A stretch of 64,000 nucleotides of DNA from Paenibacillus qinlingensis. Lineage in GTDB: Bacteria; Bacillota; Bacilli; Paenibacillales; NBRC-103111. This document shows positions 7,385 to 15,476 of this stretch, piece by piece; position 1 is the stretch's first letter, and the number at the start of each line of letters is the position of its first letter. Both the position numbers and the translations under genes were made by a program. A model generated the notes under the pieces. It was not told the DNA's origin and ran no database searches. It saw only the letters and a list, made by a program, of their open reading frames with translations. The DNA lies in the NCBI RefSeq assembly GCF_013204845.1, contig NZ_JABMKY010000001.1:558001-622000 (forward strand), written 5' to 3'.

Positions 7385-8296
7385 CTAACTTCCTTCCGGA
7401 TACATATGCTTATGCGTATTCATCGATTTACGATAATCCGTAGGAGTTAAGTTCGTGTGCGCCTTGAATAACATATGAAAATATTGACGGCTGCCCACCC
7501 CGATATATTCAGAAATCTCTGCAATCGGAATGTCTGTTTCGAGCAGCAGCATTTGCGCTTTTTCCATTCTGATTTCCGTTAAGTACGTCATAAGGGTTTG
7601 TCCTGTCACCGTTTTGAAGATGCGCTGTAAGTAGCCAGGGTGTAAATTCACAGCCCCCGCTATCTCTTTCACTTGAATCTCGCGATCGTAATTTTGATGC
7701 ATATAGTCCATGCTTTTCTTCACATACCATTCGCTTTGCACCACACTACTGCTTGCAGATTCACGTCGTAAACGAGCGATTCGGATCAACAGTTGTGCAA
7801 TCAGCAGTTGAATCATGGACTCACTCTTGTCGGCAGGCTTGTCTAGTTCTAGCACCAAACTTTTCATCACATGATACACTTCATCTGGATCACGCAGCAC
7901 TAAGTAAGCGGTCTGAACTTCCAATAATGAGTTCAGTTGTACCTCTTCAGCGGCAAGCTGTTGTAAGGATGGCATCACGCCACGATGAGGAGTAAACCGA
8001 AATTCCACATTGAGCATCCGACACGGCTCATCATCTTCGACAATAAGTCGATGGGCAATATTGGCATTAAGAAGAATGAACTCCCCTTTTTTCAATCTAA
8101 CTCGTTCAGTTCGGGTTGGGGAAAGCTGTATCTCTATCTCACAAAAGCCATGTATGGTATACATGATCTCCGTCGCATCATGTCGGTGAAAGGGCATATG
8201 AAAGCCTTGCCATTGTTTAAAATAATAAGCAACCACCTGTGGATGACAGGGGTGATCCGGTAACAACGCAGGAAATAATTTTGTCGATTGAGGCAT
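7385..8296 (-). CDS. AraC-family transcriptional regulator
   Basis: 303 residues. Residues 15-110 form a cupin-type sensor domain (FHRHDATEIMYTIHG), typical of sugar-sensing AraC proteins; residues about 200-300 contain two helix-turn-helix motifs (VKEIAGAVNLHPGYLQRIFK and ISEYIGVGSRQYFHMLFK) and the closing LTPTDYRK. It lies 106 bp upstream of the GH4 gene on the same strand, so it is the likely activator of that gene for galacturonide or rhamnogalacturonan inducers. An 11-bp tandem repeat in its own promoter may be its operator. Confidence 0.88.
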   Translation of the reverse strand: MPQSTKLFPALLPDHPCHPQVVAYYFKQWQGFHMPFHRHDATEIMYTIHGFCEIEIQLSPTRTERVRLKKGEFILLNANIAHRLIVEDDEPCRMLNVEFRFTPHRGVMPSLQQLAAEEVQLNSLLEVQTAYLVLRDPDEVYHVMKSLVLELDKPADKSESMIQLLIAQLLIRIARLRRESASSSVVQSEWYVKKSMDYMHQNYDREIQVKEIAGAVNLHPGYLQRIFKTVTGQTLMTYLTEIRMEKAQMLLLETDIPIAEISEYIGVGSRQYFHMLFKAHTNLTPTDYRKSMNTHKHMYPEGS

Positions 8297-8315
8297 TGGG
8301 GAATCCTTTCCATCT

Positions 8316-8337
8316 GTTCATATGGTGTACATATGGT
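8316..8337 (-). promoter_or_regulatory. Tandem 11-bp repeat, candidate AraC operator
   Basis: GTTCATATGGT followed directly by GTACATATGGT (plus-strand reading), 20 bp upstream of the AraC gene. Two direct half-sites one helical turn apart are the usual arrangement for AraC proteins, suggesting autoregulation. Confidence 0.4.
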
Positions 8338-8360
8338 CATTGTACTCCCCTGCCTTCAAA

Positions 8361-8390
8361 AAGAAAATCCCTTCCAATGGAAGGGATTCT
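8361..8390 (-). terminator. Terminator after the 56-residue gene
   Basis: Minus-strand AATCCCTTCC / GGAAGGGATT stem followed by TTCTTTTT. Confidence 0.85.
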
Positions 8391-8400
8391 TCTACATCAT

Positions 8401-8571
8401 TTAGTCTCGATCTGTGTAATCATCATCCGAAAACGGATGACTTATATTATCCATAATTTCTGCAACTGCATCACTTAACATATCTGTCGGTGTTGTATCT
8501 TCTTCCTCTGGCCGCGTTGGGATTGTATCATTGCAGACATGATCGAAATAGTGACTTTTGTCCATCGACAT
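8401..8571 (-). CDS. Small acidic hypothetical protein, 56 residues
   Basis: An ATG seven bases after AAGGAGGT starts MSMDKSHYFDHVCNDTIP, and the C-terminal part is very acidic (SHPFSDDDYTDRD). A perfect ribosome-binding site and a terminator ten bases after the stop support a real monocistronic gene. No domain recognised. It is divergent from kduI (202 bp between starts). Confidence 0.6.
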   Translation of the reverse strand: MSMDKSHYFDHVCNDTIPTRPEEEDTTPTDMLSDAVAEIMDNISHPFSDDDYTDRD

Positions 8572-8687
8572 GTGTCACCTCCTTCTTAACTTCCTAATAA
8601 ACTGTCCTCGTTTGCTTGTTTTGTACACTTTCCGCTTACTTTATTCACATCTTCCCTAATTTCCACAATATCGCACGCAAGATCTCC

Positions 8688-8716
8688 TTGCCTAAATGAA
8701 CGATATGAAGTAAATT
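8688..8716 (+). promoter_or_regulatory. Candidate SigA promoter of the kdu operon with ATGAACG direct repeats
   Basis: TTGCCT, 17 bases, TAAATT, about 58 bp before the kduI ATG. The sequence ATGAACG(A)TAT occurs at 8696 within the spacer and as ATGAACGTATAT at 8725 beyond the -10 box; this pair could be the operator of the DeoR regulator encoded in the operon. Confidence 0.4.
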
Positions 8717-8773
8717 AAACCTATATGAACGTATATCAACACAAATAAACCAACTCTAAGGAGAGATTAATCC

Positions 8774-9607
8774 ATGGATATCCGCTATGCATCACACCCG
8801 AATGAAGTTAAACAATTTGATACTGAACGTTTACAAACTGAATTTCAAATTCAATCGTTATTTACTGAAAACCAAGTGACATTAGTTTACTCTCACGTTG
8901 ACCGTTTTATTATTGGCGGAGTTTTACCTACAACTGAAACGCTTAAATTAGAAGCTGACACGAAAGAAATGGCTGCTGACTACTTCTTAGAGCGCCGCGA
9001 AATCGGTATTATCAACGTTGGAGCAAGAGGTACAATCACTGTTGATGGTACAGCGTACACAATGGACTCCAAAGACTGTATTTACATCGGACTTGGCTCC
9101 AAAGAAATTTCCTTCGCAAGTGATGATGCAGCGAACCCAGCGAAGTTCTATTTCAACTCCACACCAGCGCACACAACGTACCCGACTGTAAAAGTAGCGA
9201 TTAGCGAAGCGACTCCTGCTCACCTAGGCAGCATCAATACTTCCAATGAGCGTACGATTTATAAATACATCCACTTGGATGGCATTCAAAGCTGTCAACT
9301 TGTTATGGGTATGACATTATTGAAGCCAGGCAACATGTGGAATACAATGCCGACTCATACGCACAACCGTCGTTCCGAGGTTTATTTCTATTTTGACATG
9401 CCAGAAGATGCTGTTGTCTTCCACATGATGGGTGAGCCGCAACAAACGCGTCACGTTGTTATGCGCAATGAGCAAGCTGTCATCTCACCAAGTTGGTCCA
9501 TTCACAGCGGTGTTGGTACGAACAACTACACATTCATTTGGGGTATGGCTGGCGAGAATCAAATGTTCAACGATATGGACGCAGTTGCTATGCAAGATCT
9601 AAAATAA
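8774..9607 (+). CDS. kduI: 5-dehydro-4-deoxy-D-glucuronate isomerase
   Basis: 277 residues, matching KduI (E. coli 278). The zinc ligands are visible: His195 and His197 in MPTHTHNRR, Glu202 in SEVYFYF and His244 in SWSIHSGVG, at the spacing of the E. coli enzyme. It converts 5-keto-4-deoxyuronate from oligogalacturonide lysis to 2,5-diketo-3-deoxygluconate, the KduD substrate. GGAGAG precedes the ATG. It is the first gene of the operon kduI-deoR-kduD-isomerase. Confidence 0.95.
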   Translation: MDIRYASHPNEVKQFDTERLQTEFQIQSLFTENQVTLVYSHVDRFIIGGVLPTTETLKLEADTKEMAADYFLERREIGIINVGARGTITVDGTAYTMDSKDCIYIGLGSKEISFASDDAANPAKFYFNSTPAHTTYPTVKVAISEATPAHLGSINTSNERTIYKYIHLDGIQSCQLVMGMTLLKPGNMWNTMPTHTHNRRSEVYFYFDMPEDAVVFHMMGEPQQTRHVVMRNEQAVISPSWSIHSGVGTNNYTFIWGMAGENQMFNDMDAVAMQDLK

Positions 9608-9641
9608 TCGGTAATCCCATTAGAAGAACGGATGAAACCCG

Positions 9642-10397
9642 ATGAATCCTTTACGTAGATATGAAACGATCATGGAAGTTTTACTCGCTCAGAAAGAAGT
9701 CACCGTGAATGAGCTAAGTGAACGTCTAGAAGTAACAGGAAAAACCATTCGCGAGGATTTAGCCAAGCTTGAAGAAAAAGGGCTGCTTATCCGCATTCAT
9801 GGCGGTGCTATGCTAGCTCAAAGCGATCAGTTAGGCATTCTCTCTGCGAAAGAACCGAATATCAAGCATGCGGACAAAAAATCAGAGATTGCCTCTCTCG
9901 CACTCCGATACATCCAACCTCGCGATATTATCGCATTGGATGGCGGCTCGACAACGCTTGAAATTGCTAGGCGGCTGGATAATCAGCCGCTTACGGTTGT
10001 AACTAACGATCTATATATCATCTCAGAGCTTGTCCATAAGGATGAAATTCGGCTAGTTGTGCCAGGCGGTTATCGTCTGCGCAACATGCTTGCCGGTCCA
10101 GAAGCCGTAGACTATGTGCGAAGTCTCAACATACAGAAATCCTTCATTTCTGCTACTGGGGTACATCTGCAGCATGGTTTTACGATTTACACGAATGATC
10201 TAGTTGAATATAAACGTGCCTTAATCAGCTCCAGCGCAACCGTCTATGGGGTTATCGATCATTTCAAATTCGGACAATGTGCGTTGCGAACTTTCGCTTC
10301 CCTTTCTGAAGTGGCTATGATTTTAACCGATAGCGGGTTGACGGAAGCGACGGCCCGACAGTTCCGCGAAACGGGCATCCAGATCGAAACACTTTAA
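9642..10397 (+). CDS. DeoR-family sugar operon regulator
   Basis: 251 residues. Residues 5-60 are a DeoR helix-turn-helix (VNELSERLEVTGKTIREDL, GLLIRIHGGAML); residues 75-230 form the ISOCOT-like effector domain with the DGGSTTLEIA and VVTNDLYI motifs that bind a phosphorylated sugar. It lies inside the operon, 34 bp after kduI, so it is probably a repressor of kdu genes, lifted by a pathway intermediate. The ligand is inferred, not seen. Confidence 0.88.
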   Translation: MNPLRRYETIMEVLLAQKEVTVNELSERLEVTGKTIREDLAKLEEKGLLIRIHGGAMLAQSDQLGILSAKEPNIKHADKKSEIASLALRYIQPRDIIALDGGSTTLEIARRLDNQPLTVVTNDLYIISELVHKDEIRLVVPGGYRLRNMLAGPEAVDYVRSLNIQKSFISATGVHLQHGFTIYTNDLVEYKRALISSSATVYGVIDHFKFGQCALRTFASLSEVAMILTDSGLTEATARQFRETGIQIETL

Positions 10398-10451
10398 ACG
10401 CAAATTGCAAAGTTGAAACCTAACATTTCTTTTTGGGAAAAGGAGTACGTC

Positions 10452-11204
10452 ATGACACTTTTTAATCTATCGGGAAAAACAGCATTCGTTACAGGCGCTT
10501 CAGGCGGCCTAGGCCAAGCTATGGCGATCGGACTTGCAGAAGCAGGCGCGAACGTCATCGCGGTTTCCTCTTCTGAAAGCGTTCAAACCGTTGAAGCGAT
10601 CCGCGCATTAGGCGGCAAAGCAGAGCTTATCGCTGCTGATCTAAGCAATGAAGACATCCTTGAGGATGTCGTTGCTAGAGCGATTGGCATTTACGGCAGC
10701 ATCGATATCCTAGTAAATAACGCGGGTATTATCCGTCGTACTCCAGCCGTTGACCATGCGCGTCAAGATTGGCACGATGTGATTGATCTGAACTTGAACT
10801 CGGCATTCTTCTTGTGTCAGTTGATTGGTCGTCATATGATCGAGCGCGGCAGCGGTAAAATCGTGAATATCGCTTCCATGCTGACGTACCAAGGCGGAAT
10901 CAACGTACCAGGATACACGGCAAGTAAGCACGCGATTGCTGGTGTGACGAAAGCTTTAGCGAACGAGTGGGCTGGAAAAGGCATCCAAATCAATGCCATT
11001 GCCCCAGGTTATATGACAACGAATAACACAGCGCCTATTCTCAAAGATGAGAAGCGTACAGCTTCTATCACAGAGCGTATTCCAGCTGGCCGTTGGGGTT
11101 CACCGGAAGATTTGAAAGGCCCTGTTGTTTTCTTGTCTTCGAATGCTTCCGATTATATGAACGGACACGTGCTATGTGTGGACGGCGGATGGATGGCTAG
11201 ATAG
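10452..11204 (+). CDS. kduD: 2-dehydro-3-deoxy-D-gluconate 5-dehydrogenase
   Basis: 250 residues from the ATG at 10452 (AAAGGAG eight bases upstream). It is a classical short-chain dehydrogenase: TGASGGLG at 14-21, NNAG at 89-92 and the catalytic Ser142-Tyr155-Lys159 set. KduD reduces 2,5-diketo-3-deoxygluconate to 2-keto-3-deoxygluconate. Its place after kduI and the length (E. coli 253) make the assignment firm. The following isomerase gene starts at the very next base after its TAG, so the two are translationally coupled. KDG kinase and aldolase are not in the window. Confidence 0.92.
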   Translation: MTLFNLSGKTAFVTGASGGLGQAMAIGLAEAGANVIAVSSSESVQTVEAIRALGGKAELIAADLSNEDILEDVVARAIGIYGSIDILVNNAGIIRRTPAVDHARQDWHDVIDLNLNSAFFLCQLIGRHMIERGSGKIVNIASMLTYQGGINVPGYTASKHAIAGVTKALANEWAGKGIQINAIAPGYMTTNNTAPILKDEKRTASITERIPAGRWGSPEDLKGPVVFLSSNASDYMNGHVLCVDGGWMAR

Positions 11205-12038
11205 ATGGGCATCGGGACACTCGCTCATACCGTCGGCCATCTGCCCTTGAAGGAATTGACCGCAAAATTAAGCGGACGAGGCATCGACTTCGTTCAATTA
11301 GCACTCAGTAAAGCGATTAGCGACTATGATTTAAGCCTCGGGAAATTAAGTCCGGCTCTTGCCAATCATATTGGCGAGCAATTTCATCGCGCAGGCGTGC
11401 GGATTGGCGTGCTCGGATGTTACATCAATCCCATTCATCCCGATCCGCAGCAGCGTCGTTATGAGATCGATAGATTCAAAGAGCATTTGCGATACGCCCG
11501 TGATTTTGGAACGTCCATTGTGGCAACCGAAACAGGAGATCTAACAACGTATCTTGCGGAGGATGCTAACGGGTATGAGGCCAAAGGATGGTCGATCCTG
11601 AAGCAAACAGTTGAGGAATTAGCAGAAGAGGCCGATCGTTGGGGTGTTCATATCGGATTAGAACCGGTTGTCACACATACGCTATCGAGTACTGAGAAAA
11701 TGGCTCGAATTCTGGAAGAAGTGCCTTCTAGCACGTTAGGCGTCGTTTTCGATCCCGTTAATTTAATTCCGCCGACTGTGGTTGAACCGCAAGATCAAGT
11801 AACTTTCTTGGATCATGCCTTCGCAACTTTTGGCAGCCGAATTGTACTGACTCATCTGAAGGATTACGTAGTGAACAATGGTCAAAAGAATGAAATTGCG
11901 TCCGGTAAAGGCATATTCGAGACAGCAGCTTTTTTAAACAAGCTACACTCGCATAAACCTGGTGTCGACATTTCATTAGAGCGACTCGAAAATCATACGA
12001 TCGAAGAAGCTTTCTCGTACGTCAGAGGCTTACTGTAA
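11205..12038 (+). CDS. Sugar phosphate isomerase/epimerase family TIM-barrel protein
   Basis: 277 residues of the xylose-isomerase-like TIM barrel (AP endonuclease 2 superfamily). Putative metal ligands are seen as Glu in HIGLEPV, Asp in GVVFDPVN, His in VLTHLKD and Glu in ISLERL. It starts directly after the kduD stop codon with no gap. It probably isomerises or epimerises a keto sugar acid of the uronate pathway, but the exact reaction is unknown. It closes the kdu operon, followed by a strong terminator. Confidence 0.82.
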   Translation: MGIGTLAHTVGHLPLKELTAKLSGRGIDFVQLALSKAISDYDLSLGKLSPALANHIGEQFHRAGVRIGVLGCYINPIHPDPQQRRYEIDRFKEHLRYARDFGTSIVATETGDLTTYLAEDANGYEAKGWSILKQTVEELAEEADRWGVHIGLEPVVTHTLSSTEKMARILEEVPSSTLGVVFDPVNLIPPTVVEPQDQVTFLDHAFATFGSRIVLTHLKDYVVNNGQKNEIASGKGIFETAAFLNKLHSHKPGVDISLERLENHTIEEAFSYVRGLL

Positions 12039-12041
12039 GAA

Positions 12042-12085
12042 AGAACCCCGATTTCTCTCTAAGGAGAGATGTCGGGGTTTTCTTA
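12042..12085 (+). terminator. Terminator after the kdu operon
   Basis: AACCCCGATTTCTCTC pairs with GAGAGATGTCGGGGTT (TAAG loop), followed by TTCTTA. Confidence 0.9.
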
Positions 12086-12204
12086 CTATATAAATATTGA
12101 TAAGTTTCCGTTACTCGGAAGAACAAATTCGTATTGGCGATAAAAACCGCCTTTCAATCGCAGTCGCTCATCCTCGAAGATCCTCGATAGAAAGTTTTTC
12201 TCAT
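12086..12204 (-). repeat. Diverged copy of a ~120-bp dispersed element, frameshifted ORF
   Basis: The minus strand of this interval matches the plus strand at 58877-58996 over its whole length, with a core of about 80 bp that is over 80% identical (shared CGCCAATACGAAT-type stretch and TTCTTCCGAGTA). At the other site a 39-codon frame is open; here the ATG is followed by a net 2-base insertion so the frame is broken. The ATG overlaps the stop of the GlcG-like gene (ATGA). Both copies end at a terminator. Confidence 0.6.
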
Positions 12205-12674
12205 TTCTTAATATCAGGATGCGTAAGGACTTCGTATTGGTCACCTAAGTGATGCTGCAACGCCTTTAAGGTCGCCACTCCTACGAGAATATCCTCCTCG
12301 CCAGCTCCTCCGCTCACGCCAACCCCGCCAATGACTTGCCCGTTGACCACGATGGGAAATCCGCCTACGAAAATCGCAAACTTCCCCGGCATCATGGCAT
12401 GAATGCCAAACGCTTCCCCATGGATCGTCGCTGGCCCGCCAGGCTGATTAAACAAGTGTGTCGAACGTCTATGCCCACTAGCCGTAAAAGCTTTTGCCAT
12501 CGCCAGCTCAGGGCTCGTGTTGCGTGCCCCGTCCATCCGCTCTAAGGCTAGCAAATAACCGCCTTCGTCGACGATACAAATTGTTTCTGCCGCTTGAGCT
12601 TCCTCGGCGGCTTGAACTCCAGCAGCAATCATCACCTTCGCTTCCTCAATTTCTAGCTTCAAGACGGATCTCAT
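12201..12674 (-). CDS. GlcG/HbpS-family (DUF336) protein
   Basis: 157 residues from the ATG at 12674, nine bases after AAAGGAGG; the longer upstream frame has no such site. The fold is the GlcG/HbpS alpha/beta domain, with ALERMDGA, Gly-rich GVGVSGGAGEEDILVG near the C-terminus and a KAFTASG helix. Members bind haem or small ligands, or occur beside glycolate, glycerol or diol metabolism genes. No such genes are adjacent, so the ligand is unknown. A single gene. Confidence 0.8.
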   Translation of the reverse strand: MRSVLKLEIEEAKVMIAAGVQAAEEAQAAETICIVDEGGYLLALERMDGARNTSPELAMAKAFTASGHRRSTHLFNQPGGPATIHGEAFGIHAMMPGKFAIFVGGFPIVVNGQVIGGVGVSGGAGEEDILVGVATLKALQHHLGDQYEVLTHPDIKK

Positions 12675-12805
12675 GATGCATAGCCTCCTTTGTCGAACCT
12701 TATCCGCTTGGTACATCACATTCTCACCTTCGGCACATTTTCCATTTATATGAGGTTTTAGGCGGAAAAAGTCGTATGAGTGACTAGCTAACAAGAATTT
12801 TGGCG

Positions 12806-12856
12806 CAAAAAAAGCCCACACAATCTCCAGTGATGGAGACTAGTTAGGCTTGTCGC
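12806..12856 (-). terminator. Terminator-like hairpin after the 71-residue gene
   Basis: Minus strand AAGCCTAACTAGTCTCC and GGAGATTGTGTGGGCTT form an imperfect stem followed by TTTTTTTGCG. Confidence 0.75.
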
Positions 12857-12861
12857 GATTA

Positions 12862-13077
12862 TTATTTATTCGGCTGTTGCGCGCGAGCTGGTCGGGTTGG
12901 ACGTTCTACCCAGTTCTCACGGCTCATGCGTTTCACTTGATTAATCGGATTAGATAGATCGATCACTTCCGCTTGAAAAGGCTGCTCTGCTGCAAGTTTC
13001 TCTTTGTAACTTGTCCCAGGTGCAGGCCCGCCTCCACCATTCCGTTTTCCTTTGTTCCATACGCGATTCTTACTCAT
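12862..13077 (-). CDS. Small basic hypothetical protein, 71 residues
   Basis: MSKNRVWNKGKRNGGGGPAP begins a basic, Gly/Pro-rich, probably disordered protein ending RPTRPARAQQPNK. No transmembrane segment or known domain. It has a terminator just after its stop and lies alone between the GlcG-like gene and a long non-coding stretch. The even use of codons and the terminator argue for a real gene; function unknown. Confidence 0.5.
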   Translation of the reverse strand: MSKNRVWNKGKRNGGGGPAPGTSYKEKLAAEQPFQAEVIDLSNPINQVKRMSRENWVERPTRPARAQQPNK

Positions 13078-13249
13078 GCCACCACTCCACCGTTTTTTGT
13101 TTAAGTGTAATGGCAGTTACCAAAAAACGCAAATGTGGTTTTTCAGTATGGTGCTGGTTGGATGGGTAGATTACCTATCGCCTATGTGTCAACTTCCTCC
13201 CCACTACCACACAGCTACCTTCCTTCTACCACTAAATTCGCAAAATAAA

Positions 13250-13433
13250 TGGAAAATATGCAGCTAATTTCACGCAATATCGCTGATTAAAGAGATTAAC
13301 TGGAAAACCTACAGCTGATTTTCACCGATTGGCTAAAATCAAACCAAATCACTGAAATTAGCAACATGAAATCCAGTTATTTCGTGTTTTCAAGCAAATT
13401 TGGCCAATTCAAATGTACTTTTTCCAGTTAATG
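13250..13433. repeat. Intergenic repeat family, copy A (TTAACTGG ends)
   Basis: Within the 468-bp gene-free stretch 13078-13546. It contains the units TGGAAAATATGCAGCTAATT and TGGAAAACCTACAGCTGATT, and is bounded by TTAACTGGAAAA (from 13297) and the inverted TTTTTCCAGTTAA (to 13432). The same units and ends recur at 58532-58666. The rest of the gene-free stretch shows only a weak hairpin (GGAGCTTGCGCTCC, about 13530) that could terminate the downstream minus-strand gene. Confidence 0.6.
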
Positions 13434-13546
13434 CCGCGAGTGATGGTAGGACATGGTCCGAGTGAATAGGCGAGCCCCGTTCGATACGGGAAGTTCGTTT
13501 GATTTGACAAGCGCAACCGACAAGAGGAGCGCAAGCTCCCCTTTCT

Positions 13547-14548
13547 CTACAGATCGAATGCCTTCGCCAACAAGCGATATGAATGCAAGCGCGCTTCGAT
13601 GTTATGAATCGGCGAGACGACCATGATTTCATCCGCTTGGTAAGCTTCATTCAATTTCAAGATCTCTTCTTTCACTTGCTTCGGCGTGCCAACAATCCGT
13701 CTGTGGCGTCCATTGCGAATCATGGCATAGTCATTCTCCGTATAAGGGTAATTGAGCGCCGTATTCACAGATGGGAATGATGGAAGCAGCATCCCGCGAC
13801 CTAAAGACAAGAAGAACAAGTCTGTGCTAAGCGCCAGTTGATTCGCTTCTTCTTCCGTATCAGCACAGATGACCAACACAGCTGCTAGGGAGTGTGGTTT
13901 CTCATTCAGGATTGAAGGTGTGAAATGCTCGCGATAGATACGCAGGGCTTGCTCACAATCCGCGTTACCAAAAAATTGTGCGAAACCGAAAGCAGCCCCC
14001 TGATCAGCAGCAATTCTTGCGCTGTCATAGGAAGATCCGAGCAACCATATTTCTGGAGCCGTTGAGATAATTGGCGATGCATGAAGTGCAGCGAACCTAT
14101 GCCCCGCTGGTAGTGAATCATATAAATAACCCGTCAAATCAGCGATTTGCTGCGGGTATTGGTCAACACCTGTATATTTGCCCTCTTGCAGCGCACGCGT
14201 GGAAATTGGCATACCGCCTGGTGCACGGCCAAGCCCAACATCAATACGTCCGGGATGAAGCGCCTCTAACAACCGGAAGTTTTCAGCAACTTTATATGCG
14301 CTATAATGCGGCATCATGATGCCTCCAGAGCCTAGTCGGATGCGCTCAGTTTTGGCAGCCAAATGAGCAATCAGAACCTCTGGACTTGAATGCGCCAAGG
14401 CTTGTGAAGCATGATGTTCCGACACCCAGAAGCGGCTGTAACCAATGCGATCTGCTTCTTGTGCGAGTTCAGTCGTCTCAGCCAACGTCTGCGCGGCATT
14501 ACGACCTTCTCCAATTTGCGATTGATCCAATATACTTAGTTTCAACAC
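13547..14548 (-). CDS. Luciferase-like flavin-dependent oxidoreductase (MsnO8-type)
   Basis: 333 residues of the bacterial luciferase-like (LLM) TIM barrel: DRIGYSRFWVSEHHAS (about 34-49), RLGSGGIMMPHYSAYKVAE and IDVGLGRAPGG are standard flavin-pocket motifs of this subgroup. Such proteins use reduced FMN or F420, or are oxygenases of unknown substrate. It follows the ABC transporter operon but a terminator at 14595-14623 separates them, so co-regulation is uncertain. Substrate cannot be deduced. Confidence 0.85.
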   Translation of the reverse strand: MLKLSILDQSQIGEGRNAAQTLAETTELAQEADRIGYSRFWVSEHHASQALAHSSPEVLIAHLAAKTERIRLGSGGIMMPHYSAYKVAENFRLLEALHPGRIDVGLGRAPGGMPISTRALQEGKYTGVDQYPQQIADLTGYLYDSLPAGHRFAALHASPIISTAPEIWLLGSSYDSARIAADQGAAFGFAQFFGNADCEQALRIYREHFTPSILNEKPHSLAAVLVICADTEEEANQLALSTDLFFLSLGRGMLLPSFPSVNTALNYPYTENDYAMIRNGRHRRIVGTPKQVKEEILKLNEAYQADEIMVVSPIHNIEARLHSYRLLAKAFDL

Positions 14549-14594
14549 AAGTAATCACCTCCATCTAACTGTAACACAAAAAAGAACAGAATGC

Positions 14595-14623
14595 CAAAAA
14601 CAGCCGTGACACATCACGACTGT
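14595..14623 (-). terminator. Terminator after the SsuD/ABC transporter operon
   Basis: Minus strand ACAGTCGTGATGTGTCACGGCTGT hairpin (nearly perfect stem) followed by TTTTTGG; given as positions 14597-14620. Confidence 0.85.
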
Positions 14624-14638
14624 ATCATTTCTTGCCTT

Positions 14639-15454
14639 TTACCCCTTCAAAGATCCCGCCATGACCCCTGCTACGAAATACCTCTGTAAGAATAAGAACA
14701 TCACTACCATTGGTATTGCCGTAATAACAACTCCTGTAAGGAGCATGGGATAGTCGGTCACATATTCGCCTCGGAACTGCAGCATAGCTAGCGGAAGCGT
14801 TAATTTGGATTTGCTATTGATAAGCAGCATGGGGATTAACAAATCATTCCATACCATCACGAACAGGAAAGTTGCCGTTGCCGCTAAGGAAGGTGCAGAT
14901 AAGGGCAAAGCGATACGTGCATATAGTTTCCACTCACTAGCCCCATCTATACTCCCTGCTTCCAAAATTTCTTTATTTAGTACCTGCATAAAGCCCTTCA
15001 ACATGAAAACGGTCAATGGCATGAGCATTGCAACAGAGACAAGTACTAATCCATACAAATGATCTGACCAGCCTAGTTTATGTGTAAGTGAGTAGATCGG
15101 CAGCATATTGACTTGTGATGGAACAATGAGTCCAGCAATAAACAAGCCGAAGATGATCTTAGCTATGATTCCCCCAAAGCGAAATAACGCATAGGCGATC
15201 AAACTTCCGAGTGCAAGTTCAATAATAACCGTGCCGAGGGTCACTTCCACGCTGTTGAAGAAGTATTTCCACATCGTTTGTCCTTTGAAAATGCCACTAA
15301 AATTTCCAAACGTGAATGGCTTCGGCCAGCCGAGAGGCGAGGCGAAGAAGCGCTGTGTCGTTTTGAAGGAAGAGACGACTACAAAATATAAAGGTGCTGT
15401 TATCAATACTGCATACAGCAGTAAGATAACACGACCGAACCATTTCATCCCCAT
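14639..15454 (-). CDS. CUT1 sugar ABC transporter permease (MalG-type)
   Basis: 271 residues from the ATG at 15454; an upstream ATG at 15490 would overlap the previous gene by 14 bp. Six hydrophobic segments, a conserved cytoplasmic loop EAGSIDGASEWKLYARIALP (EAA motif that docks the ATPase) and the family ending RYFVAGVMAGSLKG. It forms the membrane channel with the MalF-type permease encoded just upstream. The gene pair, binding protein and SsuD-like monooxygenase form one minus-strand operon. Confidence 0.92.
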   Translation of the reverse strand: MGMKWFGRVILLLYAVLITAPLYFVVVSSFKTTQRFFASPLGWPKPFTFGNFSGIFKGQTMWKYFFNSVEVTLGTVIIELALGSLIAYALFRFGGIIAKIIFGLFIAGLIVPSQVNMLPIYSLTHKLGWSDHLYGLVLVSVAMLMPLTVFMLKGFMQVLNKEILEAGSIDGASEWKLYARIALPLSAPSLAATATFLFVMVWNDLLIPMLLINSKSKLTLPLAMLQFRGEYVTDYPMLLTGVVITAIPMVVMFLFLQRYFVAGVMAGSLKG

Positions 15455-15476
15455 AATTGCTAGTACCTCATTGGAT

